A DNA stretch of 64,000 nt from positions 74,768,909 through 74,832,908 of the forward strand of contig OY970820.1 of the NCBI GenBank assembly GCA_963853835.1. Direction: 5' to 3'. Shown here in pieces: positions 43,844-60,328 of the stretch. The position numbers were made by a program, and so were the translations under genes. The stretch comes from Calendula officinalis (lineage: Eukaryota > Streptophyta > Magnoliopsida > Asterales > Asteraceae). How positions within the stretch are numbered: position 1 is the first letter of the stretch; every line of letters begins with the position of its first letter. The notes beneath the pieces are model-generated. The model did not search any database. It was not told where the DNA came from and saw nothing but the letters and a program-made list of their open reading frames with translations.

Positions 43844-46145
43844 TCACTCCTTTCTTCCCTTGTGGCTTCCCAAGCCCCTCATCTTTCTTTCTTCCTCCAT
43901 AGCTTCAACAACCTCTTCAACAGGCATACCTAGACGTCTGGCAGTTCTCCTGAGTTCTTCTATGTCAGGAGTCATCTGACTCTTCCGCTTTTTCGTCTTT
44001 GGGGAAGAAGTTGCAGGACCTTTACCTTTATCAAGGGGAAGGTTTTGGATTTTGCCCGCGGGAGCTTCTGCAGGAGCCCTGATCAGGGGATCTGAGGATG
44101 GAACGATTGGGATTCTAGTAGTACCAGCAGCATGAGTGATTGTGATCTCTGGGAATTCCTCGAACCTGATACCTGACCTCCTAAAACATTCTGAGGTCAT
44201 CTGATAGGTTTTCCCACCCTGAACACTTTCCTTGGCTACACGATTCAAACCACTACCAACATTAAGAGTTCTGCTATCTCCAGCGATTCCCTTGCCTTTG
44301 CTCTGGTTGCTCCGGTCTTCACCTCCCTTTCCGGCCGGTCTAATGACCCTCTCCGCTGTGCCTTGATGGGACAAAGATTTCTCCCCCTGAAAATGAGGGG
44401 TGTGGGTGACACCTTGAGCATTTTCTATGTTCATCAGTGGCTCGACAAGGCTAGAGATGCGAGATAGCAAATTATCAATTCGTTCACCAGTGGATCTTTC
44501 GAGATGATTGACTTTCGATGTCAAAACATCGTTACTTGACGTGAGATTTTCAATTGCAGAGATAAGATTATCGATCTCCCGTTGTGTGCATTCACGTTTC
44601 TTTGGAGAATCTCCTGATTGTTAGCCAGGAAATCTTGAACGCTGTCTGACATAGCCTGGTGATTGGAGACATTCCTAATGTTGGTATTCATAACCCCACA
44701 AAGACTTTTAATCAGAGCAAGTTGTTTGAATGTTTCATAAAGTTCTCCATCATGCCAGAGAGATCTCTCGCAGCTGGCGCACCCCGGTCCTTCGGACCCT
44801 CTGGTGTAGCAGCTCTCCTGGGTAATGGAACTTGGTTGGCTGTGGGGGAAGGTTCTTCATCGGAGCTCTCAGTCCAGCTGACTGGTAGCTGGTATTCTTG
44901 TTCGGGTTCAGTACCAACGTTTGTTTGAGTGGGGACACTCGTGTGCTCCACCGATCGATTCACATCAGCAACATCCTCGTCTACAAACTCATCAATGAGT
45001 TTATTAACATTATCGAGTTCAGCTTCTAATCTGGATTCCTGATGGACCGGAGAATGGTCCATATCAGCATTTTCTGGGACTGGTCAAGAAGAGGATGAGA
45101 TTTCCCTTATTTCAATTGGGGTTGGATTGGGCACAACTCTGGGGTTGGAGCTTCTGGTTCTATATCTGAGGGATTGGTTTGATGGGTTTGATGGCGGTGG
45201 TGGCGGTGAGTGATCAGAGGAGGATTGATTGTCATCATTATCAGATTCGACATCATCCTCTTGAGAGGGGACAGACAGAGCGGATCGAGTAAATGTCAAC
45301 ATACCTTCTGGAAGCTCGGGAGCAAATTTCTCTTCTTGCCCTGTAAGGTTTGAGCTACCCACTATACCAGCTTTGAGAGAGGAGCCAACATTAACATAGA
45401 ACTCTTGTTCACCCAAGGAATGAAGAAAGACACAACACAGGAAACGAGGAAAAGGAATTAGCTCATCTTTTCTTTTAGCATCAACCTTCTTTACTAATTG
45501 CTCAAAAATCAGCGACCCAAAATCAGCCTTTATGTCAGAAAACAGGGCAACTCCTATGATCATTTTGTACTCGGATACGGAATCGTACCCTCCGATTTTG
45601 CAAGATAGGCATTGAGAGATGGCCATAAAGAATGCTGACCATAGTGAGCCCAGTTTCGTCCTTGAGATGCCCCTGGTGTGGTCTCCCTGATATTGAATGT
45701 AGGGCAGGACGACTGATTTTGCTTCTTCTAGCGACGGGGTTGGTTCATGAACTTGTGGGGGTCTCACGTAATCGAGTTTTACTGCTTCCCTAAATGTAGT
45801 GAGGTTGAAGGATACAGTGTGTTTACCTTGTAAATTTTTTCCTGTTATAACGTCTTCTCCGGATTCTTTGGAGGTGGTGGAGGTATACCAGAATTAGAGT
45901 AACATTGGTTTTGATAGAGGGATTTCATAGTTTAGCGTGTCTCTGATTGGGTGTTGATTGAAGAATTTTAGTAACTCCTTGAACTCCGGTCTCAAATTTC
46001 TTAGACGATAGTTGATAAAGCTTCTTGAGTTGTTCTTCGTGTAGTAAATGCTGTTGGACGGGTAAGGGACGTTTGAAGATGGTCGAATGGAGGCGGGGAT
46101 AGAAACTCTGAGATAAGTTCTTTTAGAGTTTGCCATTGATTGCAT
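43844..46145 (-). pseudogene. Element D accessory ORF, unknown function, decayed
   Basis: One long reading runs from about 46145 to 43844. It is broken by an in-frame TAA near 45891-45893 and an in-frame TGA at 45084-45086, with a frame change between 44712 and 44524. The middle (45767-45300) has a globular-looking core around SRTKLGSLWSAFFMAISQCL and LIPFPRFLCCVFLHS, then an acidic, Ser/Pro-rich tail and basic stretches. I recall similar frames as extra ORFs of Asteraceae Copia elements, but know no assigned function. It lies in the gag orientation between gag and the 3' LTR, where Sireviruses can carry an envelope-like ORF. No signal peptide was seen. Confidence 0.6.
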
Positions 46146-47027
46146 GAAGTTAGAGATTTTGCGAGGAGGATGAAAGGGTTTTGAGAGTAGTGAGAGAAAA
46201 AATGTTGGTGAAAATTTTCGAAATGGTGAAGTATAGAGTGATTTGGGGAAGATCGTGGGGACGGTTTTGATCGACGGTTAGAATTTGAACCGTTAAGACT
46301 GATCGTGTGGTGGAGATGAGAGGTTATTTGTAGGTAGTCTAGGAATGATGGATGAAGTCAATCAAATCGCAGGGTAGTGTGGCGGGAAAAGACATCGTGC
46401 CGTTGCATTTAATGTCAGCGAGACAGACGTGTCCAATGGCACTTGAGTGTTAGTTGTGAAGATAGGTCCAATGAGATTGCTCCACCTCATGATTATCTGA
46501 TGGAGTCTAGCAGCTGATACTTCATCAGTTGGTCATTACCGTCAGATAGTCTAGGAAAGGTTTGAGCATCTGAATTCATTTGACTATCTGAAATCATTTG
46601 ACTATATGAATCACTGACCTGTGAAAAAAAAAATTATTTTTTATTTTCAAATAAAAATGTCTTATATCTGAATGTAATGAGATATGAAGATATTGCGGAT
46701 AAATCAGGAAATATGTTTGTATGTCAATAAGGACAGACTTAAACATTCACAGAATGACAATCTTAAGTTGATCAGTTAAGAAAATGAGTAGCTGATCATC
46801 TGAGGGAAAATTGAAATAGCTCGTACCTAATAGAGAATTTAAGTAACCGATACTAAAAGAGACAGCTTCATACAAGGAAAAATAGCTAGAACAGTGGTTG
46901 GCGATAGGTAGGATCTGATGGGAAAACTTTTACTTTGCCTTATTGATGATGTGGTGGAGTCGCAGGGGCTTACAACAGATCATATATCAGATGTCATCAT
47001 GTTGTCTGCCCTGCACTAGTCTTCAGC
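46146..47027. other. Element D spacer between gag tail and accessory ORF
   Basis: No frame, repeat or pol motif was recognised here. In an autonomous Copia element, pol would lie in this interval. Confidence 0.45.
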
Positions 47028-48310
47028 TCAATGTTGGATTTCTAAGTATCCATCGCTAAAGAATGGATACTGGTTGTCATTTAAAGTAACTGGCCCTTTT
47101 GAAGCATACCTTCCAGTTTCTGATGATCTTTTAGAGCTCGAGGCTATGGCTTCTTCATGAGTGAGATTGTAACATATTTTGTTCTTGTGGTGACTACATT
47201 TCTTTTTACCACTTTCAAGCTTATTGTATTGATCCGTTTCCATCTCTTCAGTAACTTCCACGATGATGAATAGTCTTACATATTGTTCCATTGATGGATT
47301 TTGAATACCTGGATCAGCTTGAGTTTCATCAACCTCCATTTCCTCAACCTCTTCAAAGATAACATTTTTATTGATATAGTTTTCTATTGAGATATTTTGG
47401 GATTGGTTGAGGTCATCCATCTGATCAAAGAATGTCATCAGACAGTCACCATTGATTGATTCGTCTGATATTTCCTCTGGATGAAACGAGAGATGATGAA
47501 AAGGATAGCTTGCAAAGTCTTTCAGAGTGACTGATGGAATGGCATTGTTTTCGAGCAGTTGAAGACTATTTGCAGTTGATTGTTAATATGTGTGAACCCT
47601 TCATTCATCTCAGCCTTGATTTCAGTTGTGAGTTGTGCAAGATTAGCTTTAGTATCAGCTATTGATGATGTTAGCAAGCTGATGTGAGTGGTAAGGTTTA
47701 CTAGTGTTTGATCGTTAGTGCAATCAACATAAGTGATTCTTGCTTGGTTCTGATGACACATGGATTCTATATCTTCATCTGGAGTAGTGGTCTGAGACAT
47801 CTCTTCATCTTGAATCTTTGATTCCTCTGAAATATAGTCTCTGGTGATGGCAGTCTAAAAAACTTCTCTTTTATAACGAGCTTCTTGGGATTTAGACGAT
47901 CTGGATGCTCTGTTTTTTCCGTTTAATGTTCTAGATGTAGAAGTTCTTCAGTTTGAATATCGCTCATACTTCTTAGGAACACCTTGAGTGGAGTTTTGTT
48001 CTTCTAGAACTTGCTTGTTGAAATTGGATGATTTTAGAAGAGCTTCGTTTTTCTGAGCTTATAGTAAGTTATCTTCTCTTAGGATATTGCTGAAGCACTG
48101 AAGCCTGATCACTTCAAGTTTTGAATTTTCAGCTTCTGAGGATGCTTAAGTGAGTTCTTCTAACCTTTATGTCATTGTGGAAAGAGTGGTTTCTAACTGA
48201 GCATTTCTCTCATGAGTGATCATTAGATCTCTAGCAAGTGATCTGACTAGCGGTGGATAATATTTTGGAGAAGCTGTGTTAGGCACTTTTCCTTCATTTG
48301 GAAGTTCGTC
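47028..48310 (-). pseudogene. Element D degenerate gag tail
   Basis: The minus strand continues the gag frame as short coiled-coil pieces, separated by several stops and at least one frameshift. The longest open parts are 47800-47522 and 47438-47028. Heptad-like Leu/Glu/Lys composition resembles the gag tails of A and B. Confidence 0.5.
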
Positions 48311-49750
48311 TTACCGTTCCCTTGATTCAAGGAACATTTGAGTATCAGATTCAAGAGACCCTTTTACTTCCTGACGAAATTCAGTTTCTTCACACCTTGC
48401 CATCAGACATATAACTTTCTGTTGATCTTCAGAGTTTGGCTCAAATTCTTCTTCTATTTTTGCAAATAGACCTTTTGTTTTGCAAGTAATTACTTCTTCT
48501 TCACTTGTCTCTGGGTCACTTAACCAAACTTCAGCGGTTGCCTTTAATGCTTTTGCATCTTTCTCAGCCTTGGCTAGCTGAGCTTTCAGCTCCTGGTATT
48601 TCTTCTCAGTATCCTCATATTTCTTTTTATAGTTTGACGAGGAGCTTGAGCTAGATTTTTCAGAACCAGAGTTTTCTTTAACTCTGCAGTCAGCTTTGAT
48701 GTGACCCGTTCTTCCACATTTAAAGCATATCATCTCTCCTCTGTCGTTTTGACCTCCCGATCTGTTTCTATTTAAGAATCTTTTGTACCTTTTGGCTAAT
48801 AGAGCCATACTTTCATAGAGTTATTTTATATGATCATTATCTCCTTCTCCTGAATTAGATTCTCGTTCTTCGAAATCACCGTCTTCAGCATCTTCAAATC
48901 TTTCATCATCAGCATCGTTTGGATCGGCAGCGTTTTCCACTTTTGCTTTTAGTGCTCTGCGAGAAGACTTAGAAGAGCTTGCAAAGAGAGCGGAGGAGGC
49001 ATGAGTTTCATTCAGATCATCATACATCTTGTTTTTGTTTTCAAAATTCATCAGTGTACTATACAGACTACTCATGTTCATATCCCTCATCTGACCCGAG
49101 GTTCTTAGCACCGTGGACATGACAGCCCAATCTTTTGGAAGAATCTCCAAAAATTTGTACATTAGTTCTTGAACATATTTGTGAATGCCAAATTCCCTTA
49201 GTTCATTTATCAGGATGGTGAACCTTCTGTAGGACATCTTGAGAGTTTCACCTTTGATGACTTTGAATGCTTCATACTTTCGATTCAACATTTCTTTTCT
49301 ACTAGCTATAACTTCATCGGTTCCTTCATATGATGTTATCAAGATATCCCAAATCTCTTTGGCAGTTCTACACTCTTTTACAGTGATAAGATTGTGATTA
49401 GGGAGGGATGTTTGAAGGAGGAATCGGATTTCAGCATCTAGGCCTGCTAGCTTTTTGTCTGCCTCTGACCGTTGATCTTTTGGTTTGGGTTCTTCAACAA
49501 CGGAAAGGTCTTCTTCTTCTTCATCTTCGTCTTCATCGTCACCCTCTTTCTTCTTCTTTTTGGAACTGGTTGTACTTGGAACGAAATTTTTTGGAATGTA
49601 TGGACCACTGATAAGAATATTTGGTCCCATGTCATTTTGATGTTCAACAAATCCCAGAAAACGGATTTTCCACATACCAAAATCGTCATCAGTAAACACA
49701 TGGGCATTTGTCTTCGAACCAAGGTTCATTTGAGATAGCTTTTCACCCAT
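48311..49750 (-). pseudogene. Element D Copia gag with one in-frame stop
   Basis: From the ATG at 49750 a single frame runs to 48311, interrupted only by TAA at 48821-48823. Residues about 20-240 form a UBN2/retrotran_gag-type capsid domain (FGMWKIRFLGF, KEIWDILITSYEG, LREFGIHKYVQELMYKFLEILP). An acidic Glu/Asp stretch lies near residues 70-85. After the stop comes a CCHC knuckle (CFKCGRTGHIKADC), then a coiled coil and the ICLMAR block that seems to mark the start of the gag-type protein of element A. Gag forms the virus-like particle and binds RNA; this copy would give only the capsid half unless the stop is read through. Confidence 0.8.
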
Positions 49751-49798
49751 TTTTGATCAGTAAGTAAGCAGATCAACAATTATGAATTAATTGTCCCT

Positions 49799-49810
49799 GC
49801 TCTGATACCA
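49799..49810 (-). other. Element D primer-binding site (tRNA-iMet)
   Basis: TGGTATCAGAGC on the minus strand, 2 nt inside the 5' LTR. Confidence 0.85.
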
Positions 49811-50116
49811 ATTGTTAGTCCTGTAATAGGTGGAATATAACACCTGTACGCTTTTACTGACCAATTTAAATTTATGAAGACACTCAACACTTTTTAAACT
49901 TTTCTTTATTAATCAATAATTGATACAATAAAGATGCAAGCAGTTTGCGGAATAGCCAAGAACAAATCCTAACTAAACTGCTTGCATGTGATAGAAAACA
50001 ACATATATTATCCAAGACAAGTTTATGATCAACAAATGATCAAGCACAAGACCAGACACTTTCGTTGTACAGATTCAATTCTTGAATCAGTTTACACTCC
50101 GCTCAAAGGAATAAAG

Positions 50117-52135
50117 TGAATGGTTTCACATGCATCTAGCAATTGATCGACCCATAGGACCGACCTCCTAGTTTACTTGGTTCGAACCATGCTGACCAAG
50201 AACATGAACTTGTTCTTGACCGGTTAAAACCAACTAGCTGATCTAATCCCTAAAAGCAGAAGTGGGATTAAACCTAATCCTTAAACCCTAAAGGATTGGG
50301 ATGTTGGAAATCTAGAATAGATTAACAAGAAAGAAACCTTGTACGAAGAACTCGAACACACACATAGCTTGTGTGGTTCGTTCGACAATCAACCAAAGAA
50401 CCCTAAGGTTCTTTGGTCAAATTCGTCCAAGAGGGGAGAAGGGAGAAAGATGTTTCCCAAAACATACCTTGTTGTTTGCTTAAGATAGATCCACTGATGA
50501 TGAACAAATCGAGCGATCTTCTAGTTGATATAAGCAATGAACTTGTTCTTCAATACTTGAAGAACACGAAGAACGCGAAGAACGAAGAACACCAAGTGGT
50601 GGTGTCTTGATCTCGGTCGAATGGAGGAAGTGAGGCTAGGGTTTCGGCTTTTGTGGTGTAACCTCATAAGTGATCCCTAAGCCTTCTATTTACAATAGAA
50701 GGAGTTTCACTTAGGGCCCTTCTAGTTTAATTAAGATTAATCTCTTAATTAAACTTATCCTTTTACACTTCCATCCCTTATAGTTTAACTAGCTTATTAT
50801 TGTTGCACTTAACTATTAAATGTCTAGTAATAATACACTAATATTTTGGTACCCATATACACGAATTATATACTTGTATTTATACTCTTAATATTTAATT
50901 ATATAATAACCTTTATATAATTTATACAACAATATTATCCAATTACTATATGATTTAATAGCTTTAAATCATATCATGGATAATCTATAATTAACACAGT
51001 GTATGTTTACTCAACTAGTAAATGCACAACTACTTGTATTAATTAGTTAGTTAAACTAATCTAGTAATAAGTTAAACTTAACTTAATACTTAACTGATTC
51101 ATAATGACTATTATGAATCATTCCTCTTGGTAGTATCATTGCTTATCTTGCTCGTATTACATGCACTCACCGGTGTGACCCTTAAGTGTTTCGTAGGCAT
51201 GGATGTATCATCATAGGTTGACTAACTGTGCACATAAATCCTTCAGACTCCCACTTGTGCAAGTTCGTAACCTTTGTCTTAATGATACGAGCTACAGTGG
51301 CCTTCTAGATGGGCATGTAGGTAACCAACCCCATAAAAACAGCTTACGTAACCCAGGTATAGTTTATGAAAAACTCTTTAATAGCGTATCCTAGTAAAGA
51401 ACACTCTGTCTCTACTTCTTGGGCAAATATGTTAGGCTTATCCCTTGCAGCACGATATTTGTGACAACGAATACGAGCATGGTAGAAATTATCAACTCCT
51501 GTATTCGAAATCATATTATGACTTCTTGATTCAAACTGTTGTGATAAATGACAAAGAACAAATCAGTTCGTTTGGGCACGGCCGTGCACTTGTCAGTTTC
51601 TCATCATGTCAAAGGACCTATAAGTATCTCTCCTAAAGAGGAGGTGCAATTACCATTTTGTTATATTTCGATTCAAAATACAACTTCTTCTGTACCCAGT
51701 AAGGCCTCGTATGACAATCATATTTCAGAATTGTCTAAGACGAACCAAAGCACATTAATCATTGTATCTTAAACCAAATACCTCAGGCTTAAGGACAATC
51801 CTAGTGAACAATACTTTTGAATTTTTCAACCACGAAGTATTGTCACGGTGGTCAATCCAATATTCGCTGAGCTCCAACAGCATATTACCGATATTTGGTT
51901 TACACAAAACTTGTGTAGCTATCTTCGAAGAACTTCGAATCTACCACCAAATACCGCGATGACGTTAACGTCCCATCAAGGTTCCCACCAAGACGAGTAG
52001 TCACGGATTTATACCTTTTTGGATAAATAGACTTTTATTCATGGATGTTGTAAAACATACAAAGTCTGAATAATAATGATACTAACTCATGTATTATTCC
52101 TCACTGGACATAGATACTGAATTATTACTGGATCA
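50117..52135 (-). repeat. Element E 3' LTR
   Basis: About 2.0 kb, starting TGAATGGTTTCACATGC and ending ATTACTGGATCA on the plus strand. Small frames inside it recur in the partner LTR and are not considered genes. Confidence 0.85.
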
Positions 52136-53659
52136 TTACTAATTCTTTTCGTTTGTGTTGATTACTTAATGATTCTTACAACCTTAATTGTAACTTTATC
52201 ACTAAACTAATCATTTCTATTAAACTAAAGACACAAGACGAGTATTTAGGAATACTATTTTACTTTTGTCTTTGCTAGATATTGTTCTTGCAACAATCTA
52301 GAACATATTCTAGTCTTGCCTTTTATGCAATTCGGTAAACATAGGAGGATTGGAAAGTTACTCCTTAGTTTCTTGAATTTATAAAATTCTCCTTGTAACT
52401 AAAGCCTATTTTAGTTACTTAATTTTTAGATATTCTAACTAGTTAAAGAAATTTCCTTAAATGATTATGTTATCCACTGGAGTGTGAACAACCTATTAGA
52501 TATGCAATAATTAATCACAAGACTTGTGATCACGCTATTAGGATTGCAATAATCTAATCAATGATCATTTATTTCTCTTAACTCTTTGGCTAACGACTTG
52601 GTAAAACCTTGTTGTTAATGTCTTACTAACTTACTAAACTCATTAACATCTTTAACGAATTACGTTAGTCTTAGCTCCCACTTACTTTTATGGAATTTAA
52701 GCATCTTTTAAACTACTTTGACCTAGTCAATAACTTGCAGTTTAATCTTTTAAGAATTCTATCAATAATTAAGACCATCCTTTGGATTTGCGAATATCCA
52801 CCATTCCTGTTTAGGGAATCATGACCTTTATTTATTACTATATCTAACAAGTATAAAACACTTGAAACGATACTTTCAATTCTTAAACATATTAGTATTC
52901 TTTAAGAACTTTATTTAATGCCAAAGTCATTTCTTGGATTTCTCAAATATCCATTATTCCTATAAGAGAATTATGACTTGATAAAATAATGTATTTATTA
53001 CAAGTATAAAAGACTTGCAATAATACCTTTTAATTCTTAAATACTTTAATATCATTTGTCCCTTTTAAGAGTTTATTTAATGTCTAAGTCATTTTACTTG
53101 GATTTTACGAATATCCAATTATTCCTATTAGGGAATTATGACTTTATTAAATTGTTTATTACAAGTATAAAGGACTTGTAATAATACTCTTAAAGTCTAT
53201 CTTGATTATATCCAATATAATCATACTATATTAATACTAATACTTTAAAGCTTTCTATCATAAGTAATGACTATTACTTAAGATGTTTTAACTAAGTTCA
53301 ATAACTTTTGAACCTTATGCTTCCATAAAACTCTTAAATACTTTCATTAGAAAAACTTTGTAATTACTAGTATCTAAATACCATGAGCTATCAAGACATT
53401 ATTTATACAACAATCAAACAAATATATAACATGAAATATAAAGTAAATCAAAACTTGATTTTACAATCTAGCCGTAAACCTTGACTAGCGTAATTATCAC
53501 ACATGCACACAATATAATTCAACCATGGATTCGATATTAATTAAAAACAAAGAAAAAACTTGTTTTAACTTAAAATAAATTTATCCAAACAATAAAATGA
53601 AATTGTTTTACAGAATCCACAAAATACTGAATTATAAAAACTTGGTGCTCGTGGGATCA
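52136..53659. other. Element E non-coding 3' interior
   Basis: AT-rich, with repeated short phrases (CAAGTATAAARGACTTG and GGAATTATGACTT words near 52840-53180). No frame survives and pol is absent. Confidence 0.5.
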
Positions 53660-54669
53660 TCACCATCTCATGCCGGTCGTCATCACTTTCCATCTCCTCC
53701 TGCAATAAACGATTGCAAAAGTTAGATTACTCGTAATGTACTTTACAAGTATCTTAAAGTGATTAAGAAGTGTGGTTGTGTTACCTGAGGAACTTGCGTT
53801 TCCTCCACCACCACTTGCACCCTTTGGACAATTCCTTTTCCAATGCCCAACCTCACCACACTTGAAGCACCGATTCTCGGTCCTCGCAGTGTTAGGCTTA
53901 ACCTTCTTGACCTTTTGTTTGACACCTTTACCATTTGGCACTCCTTGGTTATGATAGGTTTTACCCTTTCCTTTGCCACCATGCCCTTTTCTCTTCTTCC
54001 CACCGCCACCGCCATTACCGATCAAGAGAACGTCCTTAGATTTGGTCCCCAAACTCAACTCAGCTGTCCTGAGCATGGAATGTAGCTCAGCAATGGATTT
54101 CTCCATATTATGCATGTTGTAGTTGACCACAAAAGATTTTTAGTCATCAGACAATGAGTTAAGTATAGTATCTGTTGCCATTTGCAACGGTATGGGGTCA
54201 CCAAGTCTAGTGAGGTGATCATGTGCCCTTTCATTTTCATGACGTGGGCACTCACCGGCGTTCCTTTGACCATCTTGCAAGAGTTGAAGGCTCGATTGAT
54301 GTCGAACCTCTCAGTGCGAGCTTGCTCTTGAAATGAATCCCTAAGTTGCTGGATCATCTCAAATGCAGGCACATCCATAAGTCCCGCTTGTAACTCAGGA
54401 CTCATAGTGGCGAGCATTAGACAGCTCACATCGAGTGCATCACTGACATGCTTATCATAAGCTTGCCTCGTTTCAACTCTATCATTAACACCAGGGACAT
54501 TTGGTACTGATCTCTCCAAGACATACCACTTTCTCTCATGCCTGAGCACAATACGAAGATTGCACTCCCAGTTGAGAAAGTTTGACCCAGTCAACTTGTC
54601 CTTTTCGAGGATTGAGCGAAGTGAGAGATTGTTGGTACTTGTTGTCGCGATTGTGTTTATTGCTGCCAT
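53660..54669 (-). pseudogene. Element E Copia gag, frameshifted
   Basis: The ATG at 54669 opens a UBN2-type gag (LTGSNFLNWECNLRIVLRH, then MSPELQAGLMD and FNSCKMVKGTPVSAHVMKM). A one-base frame change near 54220 and a TAA soon after shift the reading to 54130-53660. That part carries a basic Gly/Lys-rich linker and a CCHC knuckle (CFKCGEVGHWKRNC). The frame ends shortly after the knuckle, where protease would start. The lineage differs from the gag of element D. Confidence 0.8.
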
Positions 54670-57275
<2,606 letters not shown>

Positions 57276-57287
57276 GCTCTGATACCA
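57276..57287 (-). other. Element E primer-binding site (tRNA-iMet)
   Basis: TGGTATCAGAGC on the minus strand, one base inside the 5' LTR. Confidence 0.85.
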
Positions 57288-57288
57288 C

Positions 57289-59298
57289 TGAAGGGTTTCA
57301 CATGCATCTAGCAACTGATCGACCCATAGGACCGACCTCCTAGTTTACTTGGTTCGAACCATGTTGACCAAGAACATGAACTTGTTCTTGACCGGTTAAA
57401 ACCAACTAGCTGATTTAATCCCTAAAAGCGGAAGTGGGATTAAACCTAATCCTTAAACCCTAAAGGATTGGGATGTTGGAAACCTAGAATAGATTAACAA
57501 GAAAGAAATCTTGTACGGAGAACTCGAACACACACATAGCTTGTGTGGTTCGTTCGACCATCAACCAAAGAACCCTAGGGTTCTTTGGTCGAATTCGTCT
57601 AAGACGGGAGAAGGGAGAAAGATGTTTCCCAAAACATACCTTGTTGTTTGCTTAAGATAGATCCACTGATGATGAACAAATCGAGCGATCTTCTAGTTGA
57701 TCTAAGCAATGAACTTGTTCTTCAATACTTGAAGAACACGAAGAACGAAGAACACCAAGTGGTGGTGTCTTGATCTCGGTCGAATGGAGGAAGTGAGGCT
57801 AGGGTTTCGGCTTTTGTGGTGTAACCTCATAAGTGATCCCTAAGCCTTCTATTTATAATAGAAGGACGTTCATTTAGGGCCCTTCTAGTTTAATTAAGAT
57901 TAATCTCTTAATTAAACTTTTCCTTTTACACTTCTATCCCTTATAGTTCAACTAGTTTATTATTGTTACACTTAACTATTAAATGTCTAGTAATAATACA
58001 CGAATAATTTGGTACCCATATACACGAATTATATACTTGTATTTATACTCTTAATAATTAATTATATAATAACCTTTATATAATTTATACAACAATATTA
58101 TCCAATTACTATATGATTTAATAGCTTTAAATCATATCATGGATAATCTATAATTAACACAGTGTATGTTTACTCAACTAGTAAATGCACAACTACTTGT
58201 ATTAATTAGTTAGTTAAACTAATCTAGTAATAAGTTAAACTTAACTTAATACTTAACTGATTCATAATGACTATTATGAATCATTCCTCTTGGTAGTATC
58301 ATTGCTTATCTTGCTCGTATTACATGCACTCACCGGTGTGACCCTTAAGTGTTTCGTATGCATGGATGTATCATCATAAGTTGACTAATTGTGCACATAA
58401 ATCCTTCAGCCTCCCACTTGTGCAAGTTCGTAACCTTTATCTTAATGATACGAGCTACAGTGCCCTTCTAGATGGGCATGTAGGTAACCAACCCCATAAA
58501 AACAGCTTACGTAACCCAGGTATAGTTTATGAAAAACTCTTTAATAGCGTCTCCTAGTAAAGAACACTCTGTCTCTACTTCTTGGGCAAATATGTTAGGC
58601 TTATCCCTTGCAGCACGATATTTGTGACAACGAATACGAGCATGGTAGAAATTATCAACTCCTGTATTCGAAATCATATTATGACTTCTTGATTCAAACT
58701 GTTGTGATAAACGACAAAGAACAAATCAGTTCGTTTGGGCACGGCCGTGCACTTGTCAGTTTCTCATCATGTCAAAGGACCTATAAATATCTCTCCTAAA
58801 GAGGAGGTGTAATTACCATCTTGTTATATTTCGATTCAAATTACAACTTCCTCTGTACCCAGTAAGGCCTCGTATGACAATCATATTTCAGAATTGTCTA
58901 AGACGAACCAAAGCACATTAGTCATTGTATCTTAAACCAAATACCTCAGGCTTAAGGACAATCCTAGTGAACAATACTTTTGAATTTTTCAACCACGAAG
59001 TATTGTCATGGTGGTCAATCCAATATTCGTCGAGCTCCAACAGAATATTACCGATATTTGGTTTACACAAAACTTGTGTAGCTATCTTCGAAGAACTTCG
59101 AATCTACCACCAAATACCGTGATGACGTTAACGTCCCATCAAGGTTCCCACCAAGACGAGGAGTCACGGATTTATACCTTTTTGGATAAATAGACTTTTA
59201 TTCATGGATGTTGTAAAACATACAAAGTCTGAATAATAATGATACTAACTCATGTATTATTCCTCACTGGACATAGATACTGAATTATTACTGGATCA
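57289..59298 (-). repeat. Element E 5' LTR
   Basis: Partner of 50117-52135, starting TGAAGGGTTTCACATGC; the two differ only at scattered bases and small indels. Confidence 0.85.
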
Positions 59299-59987
59299 TT
59301 ACTTCTTACGGCCTTCAGCTTCAGTGACTTTCACTAAGAGTTTTGCTTAGAGAAGTATCTGGTCAATGGTTCAGCGTTTTGTCCATTGCGCTGAACCTGT
59401 TACACTATCTTATCTGTTGATCAGTATCTAATTCCGCACGGGGAACTGATCATTGTTTCAGATAGTGATTAGATAGTGTAATTGGGTAGCTGAAATCCGA
59501 TCAGATCAGATACAGTTGCCCACAATCTGAGGAACAAATCCTCAGCTTGTCTTCTAACTATTTGCCTTTTTGTCTTCATTAAATCTCCTCACTGGGGGAT
59601 GCTTTTCAGCGACCCAACAACCACTTATTTTGAATCACCCAAATAAGGAAATTGTAACACTTATTTTGAATCGGAGGAAGTATAACTTAGTAGTTGTAGT
59701 AGAAAAGATTTCATATTAGGCTTAATATCTAATTATATCACGTTTTTGTTGGATTTTAATTATGTATTTTTGAATTTTTATTATGTTTAATCGCTATGTG
59801 CGAATTTTCACGGCTTAAACGGGTTGAGTCGGGTTGACATGAAATTAACCGTGTCGGGTCTAGGTCAACATTTTGAACCCGTTTATTAAACGTGTCGGGT
59901 TTGGGTTTAGGAGTCTCAACATGTTTAAGGTCTTGACACAACACGAACCCGACACGGCACGACCCATTTGCCACGCCTAACTGCAAT

Positions 59988-60328
59988 TAGAACATATTGT
60001 TAAAGTGGTCTCCACTTCCACATCATCTTTTAATTATATCTTCTAATATGTATTAAATATTAAAAATATAATAGATAGAGTGATCTTTTATTAAATAAAA
60101 TTAAATTAGGTCCCACTTTCAATTGCAAATAGGATTTCATAACTTAAAATTGATTTGCTTACGTGGATTTCAAATAACATTTGCAAGCCTTTAGCAATTA
60201 CCAGTGTGGATGCCCTTAGTCAAATGTATAAAACTTTTTCTACGTTTAATGTAATTTGTTTTTCATCCAAATTTTATTTTTCCCGTGTGTGGTCCCAACT
60301 TAGCTTCTAGCTAAAGTTTTAACTCTCA
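59988..60328. other. AT-rich intergenic DNA
   Basis: Nothing recognised between the hAT-like shell and the short Harbinger derivative. Confidence 0.4.

Noticed and set aside
51203..51962. Small plus-strand frames repeated at 58366-59122 as a duplicated gene
   Set aside because: They lie inside the two LTRs of element E and repeat only because the LTRs do.
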